A stretch of DNA of 34,988 nucleotides from Candidatus Omnitrophota bacterium (GCA_018825985.1 JAHKAP010000010.1:1-34988); one strand, 5' to 3'; shown: positions 16,290 through 25,152, counted from the first letter of the stretch. Notes: generated by a model from the sequence alone, not told the origin. Translations and numbers: made by a program.

Positions 16290-16584
16290 TTATCCAGTTT
16301 AAGTATTTTTTTTCGCCGGCAATTATCGGAAGAGCAATAATCTCCGGGACTTCATAACTATGCAATGATTTAACCAGTTTTATGATCTTCGAGATTTTAG
16401 TTTTTTTTGACTTTGCCACTAATAAAACTTCGCCGGCTTTGTCGATCTTTCCTTCCCACCAAAAAAAAGAAGTGATATTGTCAACCAGATTAACGCAGGC
16501 AACCAGCTTATTTTTTAACAACTCCGCAGTGATATGTTCCGCCTCAATCTTATTGGACGCGGTAATAAAAATTACACAGTGCAT
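16273..16584 (-). CDS. cutA: Divalent-cation tolerance protein CutA
   Basis: CutA1 forms a PII-like trimer; the copper-tolerance role assigned in E. coli is doubtful in other organisms. With the ATG at 16582-16584 the product has 103 residues, the family length. Hallmarks are the opening CVIFITASNKIEAEHIT, the LLKNKLVACVNLV helix-strand, SFFWWEGKID, LLVAKSKK, and the end HSYEVPEIIALPI. An ATG at 16624-16626 would add 14 residues lying deeper in the flavodoxin gene and is unlikely. The gene overlaps both neighbours (13 and 17 bases), which shows strong operon packing. Confidence 0.93.
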   Translation of the reverse strand: MHCVIFITASNKIEAEHITAELLKNKLVACVNLVDNITSFFWWEGKIDKAGEVLLVAKSKKTKISKIIKLVKSLHSYEVPEIIALPIIAGEKKYLNWINESLR

Positions 16585-17048
16585 CTTTTCACCAACCTGG
16601 CTATCCTGCCGCCTAATCTCAAACAATTCTTAAGAGCCCTTGAATCAGGCGCGCCGATAGATACCGGCCCGTAATGATCTCCCTGAGGATCGCCCTGGAT
16701 AACCATACCATGAATAAGCATAGCGTTTATAATATCCAGGATAGTGGTTTCGTTCCCTCCGGCAATATTAGCGCTGGAGGCAAATGCCGCCCCAACCTTT
16801 CCTTCTAATTTACCATGGAATTTAACCGTCTCATCCAAAAGTTTCTTGACCTGAAACGCCATGGTCCCATAATAAGTGGGAGAACCTATAACTATCCCGT
16901 CGTATTTAAGAAGTTCGTCAGCGCGGGTATCTATAACATCTTTTAAAACCGCATCCACCCCTTCTTCTTTAATCCCCCGGGTTATTTCTTCAGCCATTTT
17001 TTTTGTATTTCCGCTTTGAGAATAGTAAATTACCAATACTTGAGCCAT
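16572..17048 (-). CDS. Flavodoxin / WrbA-like FMN protein
   Basis: The 158-residue protein shows the flavodoxin phosphate loop YYSQSGNTKKMAEEI at the N-terminus, an IVIGSPTYYGTMAFQVKKLLD flavin-loop segment, and the GKVGAAFASSANIAGGNETT strand and loop that resemble WrbA-type NAD(P)H:quinone oxidoreductases. It is a cytoplasmic FMN carrier of electrons or a quinone reductase. A clear AGGAGG lies 6 bases before the ATG. It sits 9 bases after the laccase-domain gene and overlaps cutA. Which of the two biochemical roles applies cannot be decided from sequence. Confidence 0.88.
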   Translation of the reverse strand: MAQVLVIYYSQSGNTKKMAEEITRGIKEEGVDAVLKDVIDTRADELLKYDGIVIGSPTYYGTMAFQVKKLLDETVKFHGKLEGKVGAAFASSANIAGGNETTILDIINAMLIHGMVIQGDPQGDHYGPVSIGAPDSRALKNCLRLGGRIARLVKRCTV

Positions 17049-17057
17049 TATAACCTC

Positions 17058-17804
17058 CTATTTCAACATCAATACTGACATCATTCTTCCGCAAGACTTT
17101 CCTTCCCGGCGAAAAGAGAAAAAATCATTTTCATTACAATAAGTACATAATCCGGAGTCGGATATATTAATATCATTTACTCCAGAATCTAATAACTGCT
17201 GCCGGTTAACTCCCGTTAGATCCAAGTAACTATTCTTCTCTCTGGAAATCAAACTCCCGGGAAATATGTCCCTGAACTCATCGCCTACCTGGAAACAGCA
17301 AGCGCGGATTGCCGGGCCGAAATTTACCCGCAGGTCCTCAGGCGAAGTGTTAAATTTATCTTGCATAAACATTACGGTTTTAGCTGTAATATCAGCCTGT
17401 GAACTACGCCAGCTGGCATGGACTAAACCTATAGCATTATTTTTTGGGTCATATAAAGATACTGGCAGGCAATCAGCGGTAAAGATAGCCAGAGGTACTG
17501 ATTTTAGGTTAGTGACAAGGGCATCGGTATCTTCAATTGAGGAATCATAAAAAAGAGCGCCTTTGCCTGAATCGTTCTTATTTACAAAATAAATGTTATT
17601 GGAATGGGTCTGCTTAGCGCAGACCAAATCTTGGTACTTGATTCCAGCTGGAGTTAGAAAATCACTGCGGCTGGCTATTGATCCGCAGGTATCCCCGTAA
17701 ACTAACGACATGTTCCCATGGCTGCGCCAGCTAAAAATTGCGATACAATCTTTATTAGATAAAATCTGAAAATTTTTATTCACCGCGCTAAAACACTCAG
17801 CCAT
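17058..17804 (-). CDS. pgeF: PgeF/YfiH-type laccase-domain protein
   Basis: Members of this family were called polyphenol oxidases. Later work showed purine-nucleoside activities and, in E. coli, a peptidoglycan-editing role. The 248-residue product has the metal-site motifs AKQTHSNNIY, FTADCLPVSLYD, GLVHASWRSS, FGPAIRACCFQVG and LCTYCNENDFFSFRREG. The histidines and cysteines that bind zinc or copper are all present. The ATG at 17802-17804 overlaps the DUF167 stop by 8 bases; a TTG four codons upstream is possible. The ribosome site is weak, so expression probably depends on coupling to the upstream gene. Confidence 0.9.
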   Translation of the reverse strand: MAECFSAVNKNFQILSNKDCIAIFSWRSHGNMSLVYGDTCGSIASRSDFLTPAGIKYQDLVCAKQTHSNNIYFVNKNDSGKGALFYDSSIEDTDALVTNLKSVPLAIFTADCLPVSLYDPKNNAIGLVHASWRSSQADITAKTVMFMQDKFNTSPEDLRVNFGPAIRACCFQVGDEFRDIFPGSLISREKNSYLDLTGVNRQQLLDSGVNDINISDSGLCTYCNENDFFSFRREGKSCGRMMSVLMLK

Positions 17805-18018
17805 TAGATATCTCAACTAATTTATCCCGGGACCTCTCTCCCTTGATAATCTTAACCTGGTATTTCTTTACCTTAAAATAATTTGCCAAAGAACTAATCA
17901 ACTGTTCATTAGCCAATCCCCCATAAGCAGGTTTAGTCAGGTAAACCTTTAAATTATTGCTTTCTTCTTTAACTAAATTTCGACTGGACTTGGGAACTAC
18001 CTTGATGTTTAAAATCAC
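17797..18018 (-). CDS. DUF167 / YggU family protein
   Basis: This short 73-residue protein matches the YggU fold: IKVVPKSSRN, LKVYLTKPAYGGLANEQLISSLANYF, then KKYQVKIIKGERSRDKLVEI. The signature is the GxAN segment followed by the KGxxSRDK strand. The function of the family is not established. The start is GTG at 18016-18018, with GAGG 5 bases upstream, and no ATG is available. It lies between rmuC (19-base gap) and the laccase-domain gene (8-base overlap); yggU-type genes often sit next to pgeF/ylmE-type genes in other bacteria. Confidence 0.88.
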   Translation of the reverse strand: MILNIKVVPKSSRNLVKEESNNLKVYLTKPAYGGLANEQLISSLANYFKVKKYQVKIIKGERSRDKLVEISNG

Positions 18019-18037
18019 CTGGCCTCTGGTTTACTTA

Positions 18038-18997
18038 TTATTCCAACTGGGGATTTTGGATAACCGCAATTAACCGATTATTGAATTGCTCAAGCCTCTT
18101 AGCCGCGTCTTTATATTTAGCGTCAGCCCCGGAAATATGTTTACCCAGGGTATTAAAATCGTCCTGGAATTTGGAAAAATCCATTTGCATCCGGCTTAAC
18201 TCGGCAAACACCTTCTGAACGTTCTTCTGGATATTTATCCCTCTTAACCCGTAAAGGATGGCCTGCAGATAAGCGTAAAATGTATTCGGCGAAACAAAAA
18301 CAACTTTTTTTAACTTAGTATAGGAACTCAATTCCTCATCTTTGCTGATATGATAATACACTGCTTCAGCCGGTATATACATCAGGGCAAAATCAAATGT
18401 CCCTTCGTCAGTCAGGATATATTTGGAAGCTACCTCGTCTACCCGCTTCTTAACGTCCCGGACAAACACCCGGTAAAAACTGTTCTTTTCATCTTCGGTA
18501 TCAACCTCGGAGAATTTGCGAAAATTCTCAAGGGGAAACTTAGCGTCGATACAAATAAGGTTTTGCCCCACCACTATCGCGGCATCAACTATATCCCCGG
18601 TCTTAAAGTGATGCTGGAGTTTGATATTTTCCTTAGGTAGGATATCCTCTAATAATTTACCTAATAAAGTCTCCCCCATCTCTCCCCTGAATTTCGGAGC
18701 CCGCAACAGGTCCTGGAGGCTTGAGATATCCTTGCTGATATCAATTATATGTTTATGGGTCTCTTCCAGCCGGCCTAAACTCTTCTGGACATCACCGAAA
18801 ACGGTATTGGCTTTATCCAACCTGTCACCGACAGTCTTATGGGTATCCAGCAAGGCCTGAGATGTTTCCTTTAAACGTTCGTTAACCTGCTGGGTAATAG
18901 AATTTAACTGCAGGTTAACCCCATTAGTCAACTTCAAGACTACTAAGATAACCACCACCATACCGGCTATAAAAATACCTATGACTAACCAGATCAT
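18038..18997 (-). CDS. rmuC: RmuC family DNA recombination protein
   Basis: RmuC limits inverted-repeat-driven rearrangements and contains a restriction-endonuclease-like core. The 319 residues comprise an N-terminal transmembrane helix (about residues 3-22), a coiled-coil stretch (about 30-100), then the RmuC domain beginning FRGEMGETLLGKLLEDILPKENI, with DIVDAAIVVGQNLICIDAKFPLENF (the nuclease-like D...DAK motif) and MYIPAEAVYYHI. A C-terminal helical region follows. At 319 residues it is shorter than E. coli RmuC, mostly in the coiled coil. GGAG precedes the ATG by 5 bases. A role against inverted repeats is notable in a region full of palindromes, but that link is only suggestive. Confidence 0.9.
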   Translation of the reverse strand: MIWLVIGIFIAGMVVVILVVLKLTNGVNLQLNSITQQVNERLKETSQALLDTHKTVGDRLDKANTVFGDVQKSLGRLEETHKHIIDISKDISSLQDLLRAPKFRGEMGETLLGKLLEDILPKENIKLQHHFKTGDIVDAAIVVGQNLICIDAKFPLENFRKFSEVDTEDEKNSFYRVFVRDVKKRVDEVASKYILTDEGTFDFALMYIPAEAVYYHISKDEELSSYTKLKKVVFVSPNTFYAYLQAILYGLRGINIQKNVQKVFAELSRMQMDFSKFQDDFNTLGKHISGADAKYKDAAKRLEQFNNRLIAVIQNPQLE

Positions 18998-19048
18998 ACT
19001 TGCTCCAATTTTACTTACCTATTGATTATACTACCAGTTACAGATTTA

Positions 19049-19768
19049 TTAAAGCAGATAATCCTTTTTTATTCTTTTTAGGCTTCTAAATATGTTTGTT
19101 TTTACTTCCGGGCAGACCTTTTCCAGCTCTTTAATCATCTTGCCAATCTTGGTGCGCTGCGATTTAACTGAATTCGGACACGAGCATTTATGATGAGGAA
19201 AATCCAGGGTCTTGGCAAACTTAGCTATCATATCCTCTTCAACATAAGCCAGGGGCCTGATAATAGTAATCTTGCCATCAAAAAGTACCTGCTTCGGGGA
19301 CATAGCTGAAATCTCCCCTTGAAAAAACATATTCATAAGAATCGTCTCAACAATGTCATCCTTGTGATGGCCTAAGGCAACCTTATTAAAATTAAAACGG
19401 TCAGCCGCTTTAAATAAAGCCTTTCTTCTGTTCCAGGAACACCAAAAACAGCTGATATCTTTACGGCTTTTCCCTTGCAGTATATCTATCTTCTCAACAT
19501 GGTATTCTACTCCCAATTTCTTAAAATATTCGGCTAAGATCTTAGGGTGATGACAGGGATAACCCATATCAACGTGAACTGCCATTATCTCGTACTTTAC
19601 CGGGACAAAACTCCTGCGGTCGGCCAGAATCTTAAGCAGAGAAAGGCTGTCTTTCCCGCCGGATACAGCCACTACGATCTTATCGCCATCCTGAATAAGG
19701 TCATAATCGCCTATAGCCCTGCCCATTCTCTTTGATATATAAAATTCCGGACCCTGTATTACTGACAT
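19049..19768 (-). CDS. ttcA: TtcA-like tRNA 2-thiolation enzyme (PP-loop ATPase)
   Basis: TtcA thiolates cytidine 32 of tRNA using ATP and a [4Fe-4S] cluster. The 239 residues show the PP-loop VAVSGGKDSLSLLKIL, VHVDMGYPCHHP, the first cysteine pair CFWCSWNRRKALFKAA, VALGHHKDDIVETILMN and the second cysteine segment KCSCPNSVKSQRTKI. Length is slightly below E. coli TtcA. GGGAG lies 5 bases before the ATG. The gene follows a GGGGTCAGA repeat cluster and leads into rmuC with a 51-base gap, so it may head the long operon. TtuA-like or related thiolases with other targets are possible alternatives. Confidence 0.87.
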   Translation of the reverse strand: MSVIQGPEFYISKRMGRAIGDYDLIQDGDKIVVAVSGGKDSLSLLKILADRRSFVPVKYEIMAVHVDMGYPCHHPKILAEYFKKLGVEYHVEKIDILQGKSRKDISCFWCSWNRRKALFKAADRFNFNKVALGHHKDDIVETILMNMFFQGEISAMSPKQVLFDGKITIIRPLAYVEEDMIAKFAKTLDFPHHKCSCPNSVKSQRTKIGKMIKELEKVCPEVKTNIFRSLKRIKKDYLL

Positions 19769-19812
19769 ATACTCCCTTTTTTATTTATTCCCTATTTAAC
19801 GCTTATCTTGTA

Positions 19813-19887
19813 GAAATGGGGTCAGAAATGGGGTCAGAATTATTTTTTATTCCCGGTGCTCGAAAAAAATAATTCTGACCCCATTTC
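19813..19887. repeat. GGGGTCAGAATTATTTT repeat cluster, second locus
   Basis: One partial forward copy (19813-19824, GAAATGGGGTCA), one full forward copy (19825-19848) and one full inverted copy (19863-19887, ending TGACCCCATTTC) surround a 14-base centre. The 23-base arms match those at 3918-4022. The right end lies 2 bases before the stop codon of the HAD-family gene, so the hairpin would form directly after that coding region and before ttcA. Confidence 0.88.
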
Positions 19888-19889
19888 TT

Positions 19890-20561
19890 TTATTTTACCC
19901 GGCAGGATTGTTCGATAATGCCGGTGATTTCTTCAAGATCATTAACTACTATATCTGCCCGGCACAGGTATTCCTTAGGCAGGCTGGTGGCTAAAGCTAT
20001 ACAAAACATTCCCGCCCTTTTAGCCGATTCAATTCCGTAGGGGGCGTTTTCCACCACTAAACACTCTCCCGGCCGTACTTTAAACATCCTGGCCGCCTTT
20101 AAATAGGGATCAGGGTTGGGCTTACCCTTCTTAACATTATCGCCGCCAACAATACCACTAAATAAATCCCGGATATTTTTAGAAAGGATCTTTTTTACTT
20201 CAGAGGTAGGCGTTCCAGTAACTAACCCTAAAACATAACCCTGATTTTTAAGGCAGAGCAAAAATTCCTTTACTCCTTTAAAGATAAACCTTTTAAAATA
20301 ACGTTTGAATATTTTCTGACGTTCAATAAAAATCTTATCAATAATCTTCCGCGACGGCTCAATATGGGCCCGTTTTAAAAAATCTTCCAATGATTTCTGC
20401 CAACGTTCACCTTCTTTAGAATAAACATCAAAACAAGTCACTCTAACCCCGTAGGAACGCAAGGCCTCATACCAGGCCAGATAATGATAAGGCATAGAAT
20501 CAACTATAACCCCGTCCATATCAAAAATTATCGCCTCCGGCTTGAATTTTAATTTTTTCAT
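19890..20561 (-). CDS. HAD-superfamily hydrolase, beta-phosphoglucomutase-like
   Basis: It is a 223-residue cytoplasmic HAD phosphatase or mutase. Motif I is IIFDMDGVIVDSMPYH (nucleophile D14, acid D16), followed by a helical cap, motif II GLVTGTPTSEVKK (Thr), motif III in GKPNPDPYL, and motif IV region VVENAPYGIESAKRAGM. In motif IV the second acidic residue usual in beta-phosphoglucomutases (ED) is asparagine (EN), which may weaken magnesium binding or mark a different subfamily. The nearby malQ suggests maltose or glucose-phosphate metabolism. A general sugar phosphatase (YcjU/GS1-like) is equally possible. Confidence 0.85.
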   Translation of the reverse strand: MKKLKFKPEAIIFDMDGVIVDSMPYHYLAWYEALRSYGVRVTCFDVYSKEGERWQKSLEDFLKRAHIEPSRKIIDKIFIERQKIFKRYFKRFIFKGVKEFLLCLKNQGYVLGLVTGTPTSEVKKILSKNIRDLFSGIVGGDNVKKGKPNPDPYLKAARMFKVRPGECLVVENAPYGIESAKRAGMFCIALATSLPKEYLCRADIVVNDLEEITGIIEQSCRVK

Positions 20562-20569
20562 AATATTTT

Positions 20570-20605
20570 GGGGACACCTTCCCGATTAGCTGCGATGGTG
20601 TCCCT
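20570..20605. repeat. GGGGACACC / GGTGTCCCT inverted repeat containing the malQ stop codon
   Basis: GGGGACACC (20570-20578) and GGTGTCCCT (20597-20605) form a hairpin with a 9-base arm and an 18-base loop, allowing one end mismatch. The malQ TAG stop (20604-20606) lies in the right arm. The core resembles the GGGGACA repeats at 9249-9373. Confidence 0.7.
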
Positions 20606-22433
20606 AGGAGCGGACGGAAAAAGCTATCATCTCTTTGATTTTAGAAGATACTGGATGCCCCGCTAATTCCTCCAGCGAAAGAGGAATGACTAAAGACCAG
20701 TTTTTCTCGCCAACGGTCCCGGGAGTATTTATCCGATACTGGTAAGTATCTCCGGAAAATATATTATCAAGATAGAGCAGGTCAATGATCAACTGAATAG
20801 AGAATATGGCCCTGGATTCCAAAACAATTCTTAAAACAGCGCTCAGGACCTCAGGATCATACTTCTCCCTCATTGGCCCGGATAGATTAAGCTGTTTCCA
20901 GAGTTTTTCTTTTTCCAAATAAGTATTCTTATAAAAATCAATGAAATCCGCTACTTCTTCTCTTTTTTTGCCTAAAATATTAACCAGGGCATCAACCGAA
21001 TTAATATCCTCTTTCCAACGCAGCCTTCCGTGTTCTGACCTGGCGGAATCGAACAATCTTTCTTGGGCATGTTTTACATCTATGCCCCGCTCTACGCATC
21101 GGCGGTTGAATAAATTCTCATCCATTGTCCCGGCTTCATTCTCCCACCAGGCCGGCCAATTAGTTGTATCGTGGGTAGATAAAACCGCGACTGAAAGCAT
21201 CCGGTATTCATCTGACGGTAAAAAATCATGCTTGGTTTTCCAATCTTTTACCCAGCGCTGGACATCATTTCCAGGAATTCCCAGTTCTTTCAGGGTATCA
21301 GTGCAAACTTTAGGAATAACCCCCAGATCCTCAGCGCAAAGGAACATGTCGGTATTCCCCAGCATCGTCAGTAATATATCCCGGCCGTGTTTTTCCCACT
21401 TCTTTTCGTCACCCGGATCAAAAAAACCATTCAATCCCTGGTTTTCAATCGGCTCATTATAAGGTATGCTCCAGATCCGGAATAATCCCACCACATGGTC
21501 TATCCTTAAGATATCGTAGAAATTCTGGGAATATTTAAGTTTCTCCTTGAGATAAAGATAGTTGTCAGCAGCAATCCTCTCCCAATTATAAGTAGGGGTT
21601 CCCCAGCGTTGTCCTTTCGCGCAATACATATCCGGCGGGGCGCCGGCCGCAAAATCCAACTTAAAAAATTCAGGATGGCTCCAGACATCCGCGCTATCCC
21701 GTGAAACCAGAATCGGCAGATCGCCTTTAATCAGGATGTTCCTGGCAACAGCGTATTCCTTAACCTGCTTAAACTGCCTGTAGAGCTGCCATTGCATCCA
21801 TTTTTCGAATAAAACCTCGCTGGCATGCTGCTTTAAAAATTCATCCAATTCCGGTTTATTGCGTTTTTTATATTTATCTTCCCAGTCATACCAAGCTGCC
21901 CCATTATAATAATATTTTAACGCTTTAAATAAAGCAAAATCGTCAAGCCAATATTTATTATCTTTTTGAAACAGTAAAAACTCATCATTTTTAATATAAG
22001 CCCCTTGAGAAAATATCCCCCATAATAAGTCAACCTTGGCTTTTTTTAAACTATAATCCACGCGCTGCCTGGGCATAGGGAACATTTTTCTTATTTTATC
22101 TATATCCTTTAGAATATTTAACCCCAACTCAGAGGATAATAAATCCAGGGAGATATAGAGCGGCTCCAGCCCAAAAGAAGTCACGGAATCATATGGACAA
22201 AAAGTTGAACCGACATCATTCATCGGTAAAAGTTGAATAATAGAATTACCGGTATAAACGCACCAGTCAATAAGCAATTTCAAGTCATTTAAATCCCCTA
22301 TCCCTGTGCTATCTTTAGAAAATACCGAAAATAAAGGCACCGTAACACCAGACCTTTTTTGCTTACCGATCCTCTCCCATTTTTTCTTCAAAACAGTATT
22401 AGAAAATTCCTTATTCGTACCGGCTTTAGTCAT
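20604..22433 (-). CDS. malQ: 4-alpha-glucanotransferase (GH77, amylomaltase)
   Basis: MalQ transfers alpha-1,4-glucan segments between maltodextrins. The 609-residue product carries the GH77 catalytic triad: nucleophile D312 in LRIDHVVGLFRIW, acid/base E368 in CAEDLGVIP and transition-state D422 in STHDTTNWPAWW. An early GIGDLNDLKLLIDW and LLPMNDVG segment also fits GH77. The protein is longer than the 500-residue thermophile type. The TAG stop lies inside a short inverted repeat, and the last residues (EMIAFSVRS) are probably intact. The ATG at 22431-22433 is preferred; a TTG at 22443-22445 overlapping the upstream stop (TTGA) would add four residues. The adjacent HAD gene and the ROK kinase fit glycogen or maltodextrin use. 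Confidence 0.93.
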   Translation of the reverse strand: MTKAGTNKEFSNTVLKKKWERIGKQKRSGVTVPLFSVFSKDSTGIGDLNDLKLLIDWCVYTGNSIIQLLPMNDVGSTFCPYDSVTSFGLEPLYISLDLLSSELGLNILKDIDKIRKMFPMPRQRVDYSLKKAKVDLLWGIFSQGAYIKNDEFLLFQKDNKYWLDDFALFKALKYYYNGAAWYDWEDKYKKRNKPELDEFLKQHASEVLFEKWMQWQLYRQFKQVKEYAVARNILIKGDLPILVSRDSADVWSHPEFFKLDFAAGAPPDMYCAKGQRWGTPTYNWERIAADNYLYLKEKLKYSQNFYDILRIDHVVGLFRIWSIPYNEPIENQGLNGFFDPGDEKKWEKHGRDILLTMLGNTDMFLCAEDLGVIPKVCTDTLKELGIPGNDVQRWVKDWKTKHDFLPSDEYRMLSVAVLSTHDTTNWPAWWENEAGTMDENLFNRRCVERGIDVKHAQERLFDSARSEHGRLRWKEDINSVDALVNILGKKREEVADFIDFYKNTYLEKEKLWKQLNLSGPMREKYDPEVLSAVLRIVLESRAIFSIQLIIDLLYLDNIFSGDTYQYRINTPGTVGEKNWSLVIPLSLEELAGHPVSSKIKEMIAFSVRS

Positions 22434-22441
22434 ATGCGCTC

Positions 22442-23500
22442 TCAAGTTTTAATGAAAAATGTATTTACATATCTCTGTATTTTTTCAAAATTATTCTCCC
22501 GGAAAAAACAGCTTAGAAATGAACAATCAGACTTGCATTTTCTCATCTCTTTCCTTTTTAATCGGGTTTCTTCCGAACGCCAAATATCATCGATAGCCGT
22601 AGAAGAAATATTCCCAATCGGATCCGACAACCAACATATCTTGACTGCGCCATCCGGTAAAATAGTCACTGCTTTATCATACGCCCGGCACTCCAAAATA
22701 GGACTGCTCAGACCCAAATAATATGATTTCAGCGCCAGTAAATACCTGGTTGAGCTTCGAATATATGGGCTTTTCTTTTTCCTCTCAATGATTCGGTCGA
22801 ATTCGCGCGATATTCTATCTTTGTCTTGCGGAAACAACCCGTTATCGGCTAAAGCTGAAATATTCTTTCCGTCATATCCTTTGCAGATCAATCCCTGAAA
22901 TGATATCCCCAGACCGTTTCTTTCAGAGAATTCGATTAAATCAAGAAGCTCAGCCAAGTTTTGACCGGTAATAACCGTATTTATCTGCGTCCTTATCCGG
23001 CCCTTAAGTTCAGCGATAGCCCCCATTGTATTCGCATAGGCTCCGGGGCCTCTTAGCGAATCGTGAGTTTTCTCTTGAAAACCATCTAATGAAAGAGCGA
23101 TAATATCTAAACCGCTTCTCTCTAGCTTATCAGCTACTTCGCTATTTATCAATGAACCATTTGTATTCAACATAGTTACCAGGCCCAAATTGAACGAAAA
23201 ATAAATTATTTCAAATAGATCCTGCCTTAACAAAGGCTCCCCCCCGGTTATTACCAGAGGAAAACATCCCAGCCATTTTTTTAGGTCCATAATAACTGCT
23301 TTCCAATCTTCAGTGACAAGCTCCTCGCCTTCGTGCCGCTGAAGGCAATGGCCACACCTCAGGTTACATTTATGATTAATTCTAATATCTACTCTCTGCG
23401 GCTTAGAATTTATACCAAAAGTACTAAAACTTACCAACTGCCTGAAAGCATCGTTAGCGCCGGCTAAAAAAATATTTTTTTTCTTTATGTTTAATTTCAT
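22442..23500 (-). CDS. Radical-SAM protein with SPASM/twitch-like C-terminus
   Basis: The 352-residue product (ATG at 23498-23500; a GTG two codons upstream is an alternative) has the radical-SAM cluster CNLRCGHC (C45, C49, C52) after a strand DIRINHKC, then TGGEPLLRQDLFEII and ALSLDGFQEKTHDSLRG. The C-terminal third is cysteine-rich in the SPASM/twitch manner (LECRAYDKAVTILPDGAVKICW, then CKSDCSFLSC), suggesting one extra Fe-S cluster. Such enzymes modify peptides, cofactors or lipid- and sugar-linked substrates. It follows a GT39-type transferase and precedes malQ, so it belongs by position to the surface-polymer locus. Substrate unknown. No partner peptide gene was seen in the 80-base gap upstream. 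Confidence 0.88.
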   Translation of the reverse strand: MKLNIKKKNIFLAGANDAFRQLVSFSTFGINSKPQRVDIRINHKCNLRCGHCLQRHEGEELVTEDWKAVIMDLKKWLGCFPLVITGGEPLLRQDLFEIIYFSFNLGLVTMLNTNGSLINSEVADKLERSGLDIIALSLDGFQEKTHDSLRGPGAYANTMGAIAELKGRIRTQINTVITGQNLAELLDLIEFSERNGLGISFQGLICKGYDGKNISALADNGLFPQDKDRISREFDRIIERKKKSPYIRSSTRYLLALKSYYLGLSSPILECRAYDKAVTILPDGAVKICWLSDPIGNISSTAIDDIWRSEETRLKRKEMRKCKSDCSFLSCFFRENNFEKIQRYVNTFFIKT

Positions 23501-23586
23501 AATCACATACCAATCTATAAGCTATGCCTCGGATAAATTATCAAGCAACCTGAAATCCGAAAAATTATAGAGCTTTTGCTATATAT

Positions 23587-25152
23587 TTAATCAATTTTCC
23601 GGCCATAAAGATCTATAAATATTCCGTCAAATTCTTTCCTATCCAAAACTAAATAATCTCTTTGAATCCATTCTCTTATTGCAGCTTCATGAAATCCTAA
23701 ATTATTACCTCTTGACCATGTCATAGAAATCAACCATAACCTTTTGAACTTTTTATTTTTGAAACGTTCCGAGGATCTTTCATTATCTAAAAATATAGGT
23801 ACGCATCTGTTTTGTGTATATCCCCTTAAATACTTACCCTTAAAATTTTTCCAATAAGGTCCGATTTTATTTAGAATTACAAAAGAAAAAATATCTATAT
23901 TTTTGCTAATTTTTTTTTGAATGTAGTATGATATTGTACTGCCAACCGGGCCGGAATAACCGATGGCATCACCCTCGATAAATCTTTTACCGATGTAATC
24001 TACCGCTGGCTCAACCGGCTTCTTCACATATACACCTATACTATGGTATCGGAATGCGGGCATATTATAAGTAAAATAGTTACGTAAACATAATACAACC
24101 GATGACAATATAATGACGTAAACAATAATTTGCAAACTTTTTAACCTGATTTTTTCTATGCCAGCAGCGATTATTATGTAATAAAATGGCGAGTATAAAA
24201 TTAGGTTTCTATCAAGATAAATAGGGATTAACTGTGAAATTAGAAATGTGAAAATAATGGGTGAGAATATGCAAAATAAGAGAAATGCCAGCACTTTTTT
24301 TCTATCTTGCCACCAAAAAAAGACTCCCAAAATAAACAACAAAAAGAAAACTACAGAAGTAATAAAATATACGCCCGGGGTTGCGTTATATCCGATATTA
24401 AAATTATCCAACGTAATCCCGATGGCGCCTAAATTAGGTTTTGACACCCAAAAACTACTGCTTAATTTACTGATATATCTTATTAAACTGGGAGCTAATA
24501 ATAGAAAACCCGATATAATAATTAATATATATACCAAGCCCAACTTAAAAATATATTTATATCTTCTTAAAAAAAGAGCAATAGACGTGAGGATAATTGC
24601 GTAAAAACAGAAATAATTTATGTATATCGATATAAGTGATGATAAAATTAAACCGATCCATAAATAAACCTTGCTCTCTTTTAAAACTCTGATAAAGAAA
24701 TATATTATTAATAGTGTGATAAAAATTGACAGGCTATAACCTCTCGCTTCCTGTGAATACCAAACGTGAATTGGTGAAATTGATAAAAGAAATGAACCTA
24801 TTAAGCCGACTTTGGTATTAAACAATAACTTCCCAATTTTATACATAATTGGCACTGACACCACCCCAAACAACATAGACAAAAATCTTAAGCTAAATTC
24901 GCTCATTCCAAACCAGAAAACCCAAAATTTTAATAAGATATTATATAAATAAAATTGTTCGCCGAAAATCTTCCGGGTAATGTCTCCATAGGTCAATGTC
25001 GTCATAAAATAAGCATAAACTTCATCATACCAAAGATCAGCGTCTCCTAATTTATAAATTCTTATAGCTATTGCGAGAGTCAGAATTAACCATAGCATTA
25101 ATGCGTTCTTTTGCTCTTCACGCAAATGGGTTAGCGAATTTAATTTCTGCAT
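23587..25152 (-). CDS. GT39/ArnT-like integral-membrane glycosyltransferase
   Basis: The family transfers sugars from polyprenyl-phosphate donors to acceptors on the outer face of the membrane. The 521 residues contain about 10-11 hydrophobic segments in the first 380 positions and a soluble tail. The catalytic acidic motif of the first periplasmic loop is visible as LWYDEVYAYF (D43, E44), and a second diagnostic segment reads ISPIHVWYSQEARGYSL. The A/T-rich codon use equals that of its neighbours. It sits between the SPASM radical-SAM gene and the NTF2-like gene. Acceptor (lipid A, polysaccharide or protein) and donor sugar are unknown. Confidence 0.88.
   Translation of the reverse strand: MQKLNSLTHLREEQKNALMLWLILTLAIAIRIYKLGDADLWYDEVYAYFMTTLTYGDITRKIFGEQFYLYNILLKFWVFWFGMSEFSLRFLSMLFGVVSVPIMYKIGKLLFNTKVGLIGSFLLSISPIHVWYSQEARGYSLSIFITLLIIYFFIRVLKESKVYLWIGLILSSLISIYINYFCFYAIILTSIALFLRRYKYIFKLGLVYILIIISGFLLLAPSLIRYISKLSSSFWVSKPNLGAIGITLDNFNIGYNATPGVYFITSVVFFLLFILGVFFWWQDRKKVLAFLLFCIFSPIIFTFLISQLIPIYLDRNLILYSPFYYIIIAAGIEKIRLKSLQIIVYVIILSSVVLCLRNYFTYNMPAFRYHSIGVYVKKPVEPAVDYIGKRFIEGDAIGYSGPVGSTISYYIQKKISKNIDIFSFVILNKIGPYWKNFKGKYLRGYTQNRCVPIFLDNERSSERFKNKKFKRLWLISMTWSRGNNLGFHEAAIREWIQRDYLVLDRKEFDGIFIDLYGRKID

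Noticed and set aside
20941-21462. 173-codon plus-strand open frame inside malQ
   Set aside because: Antisense shadow of a gene whose catalytic motifs are fully accounted for.
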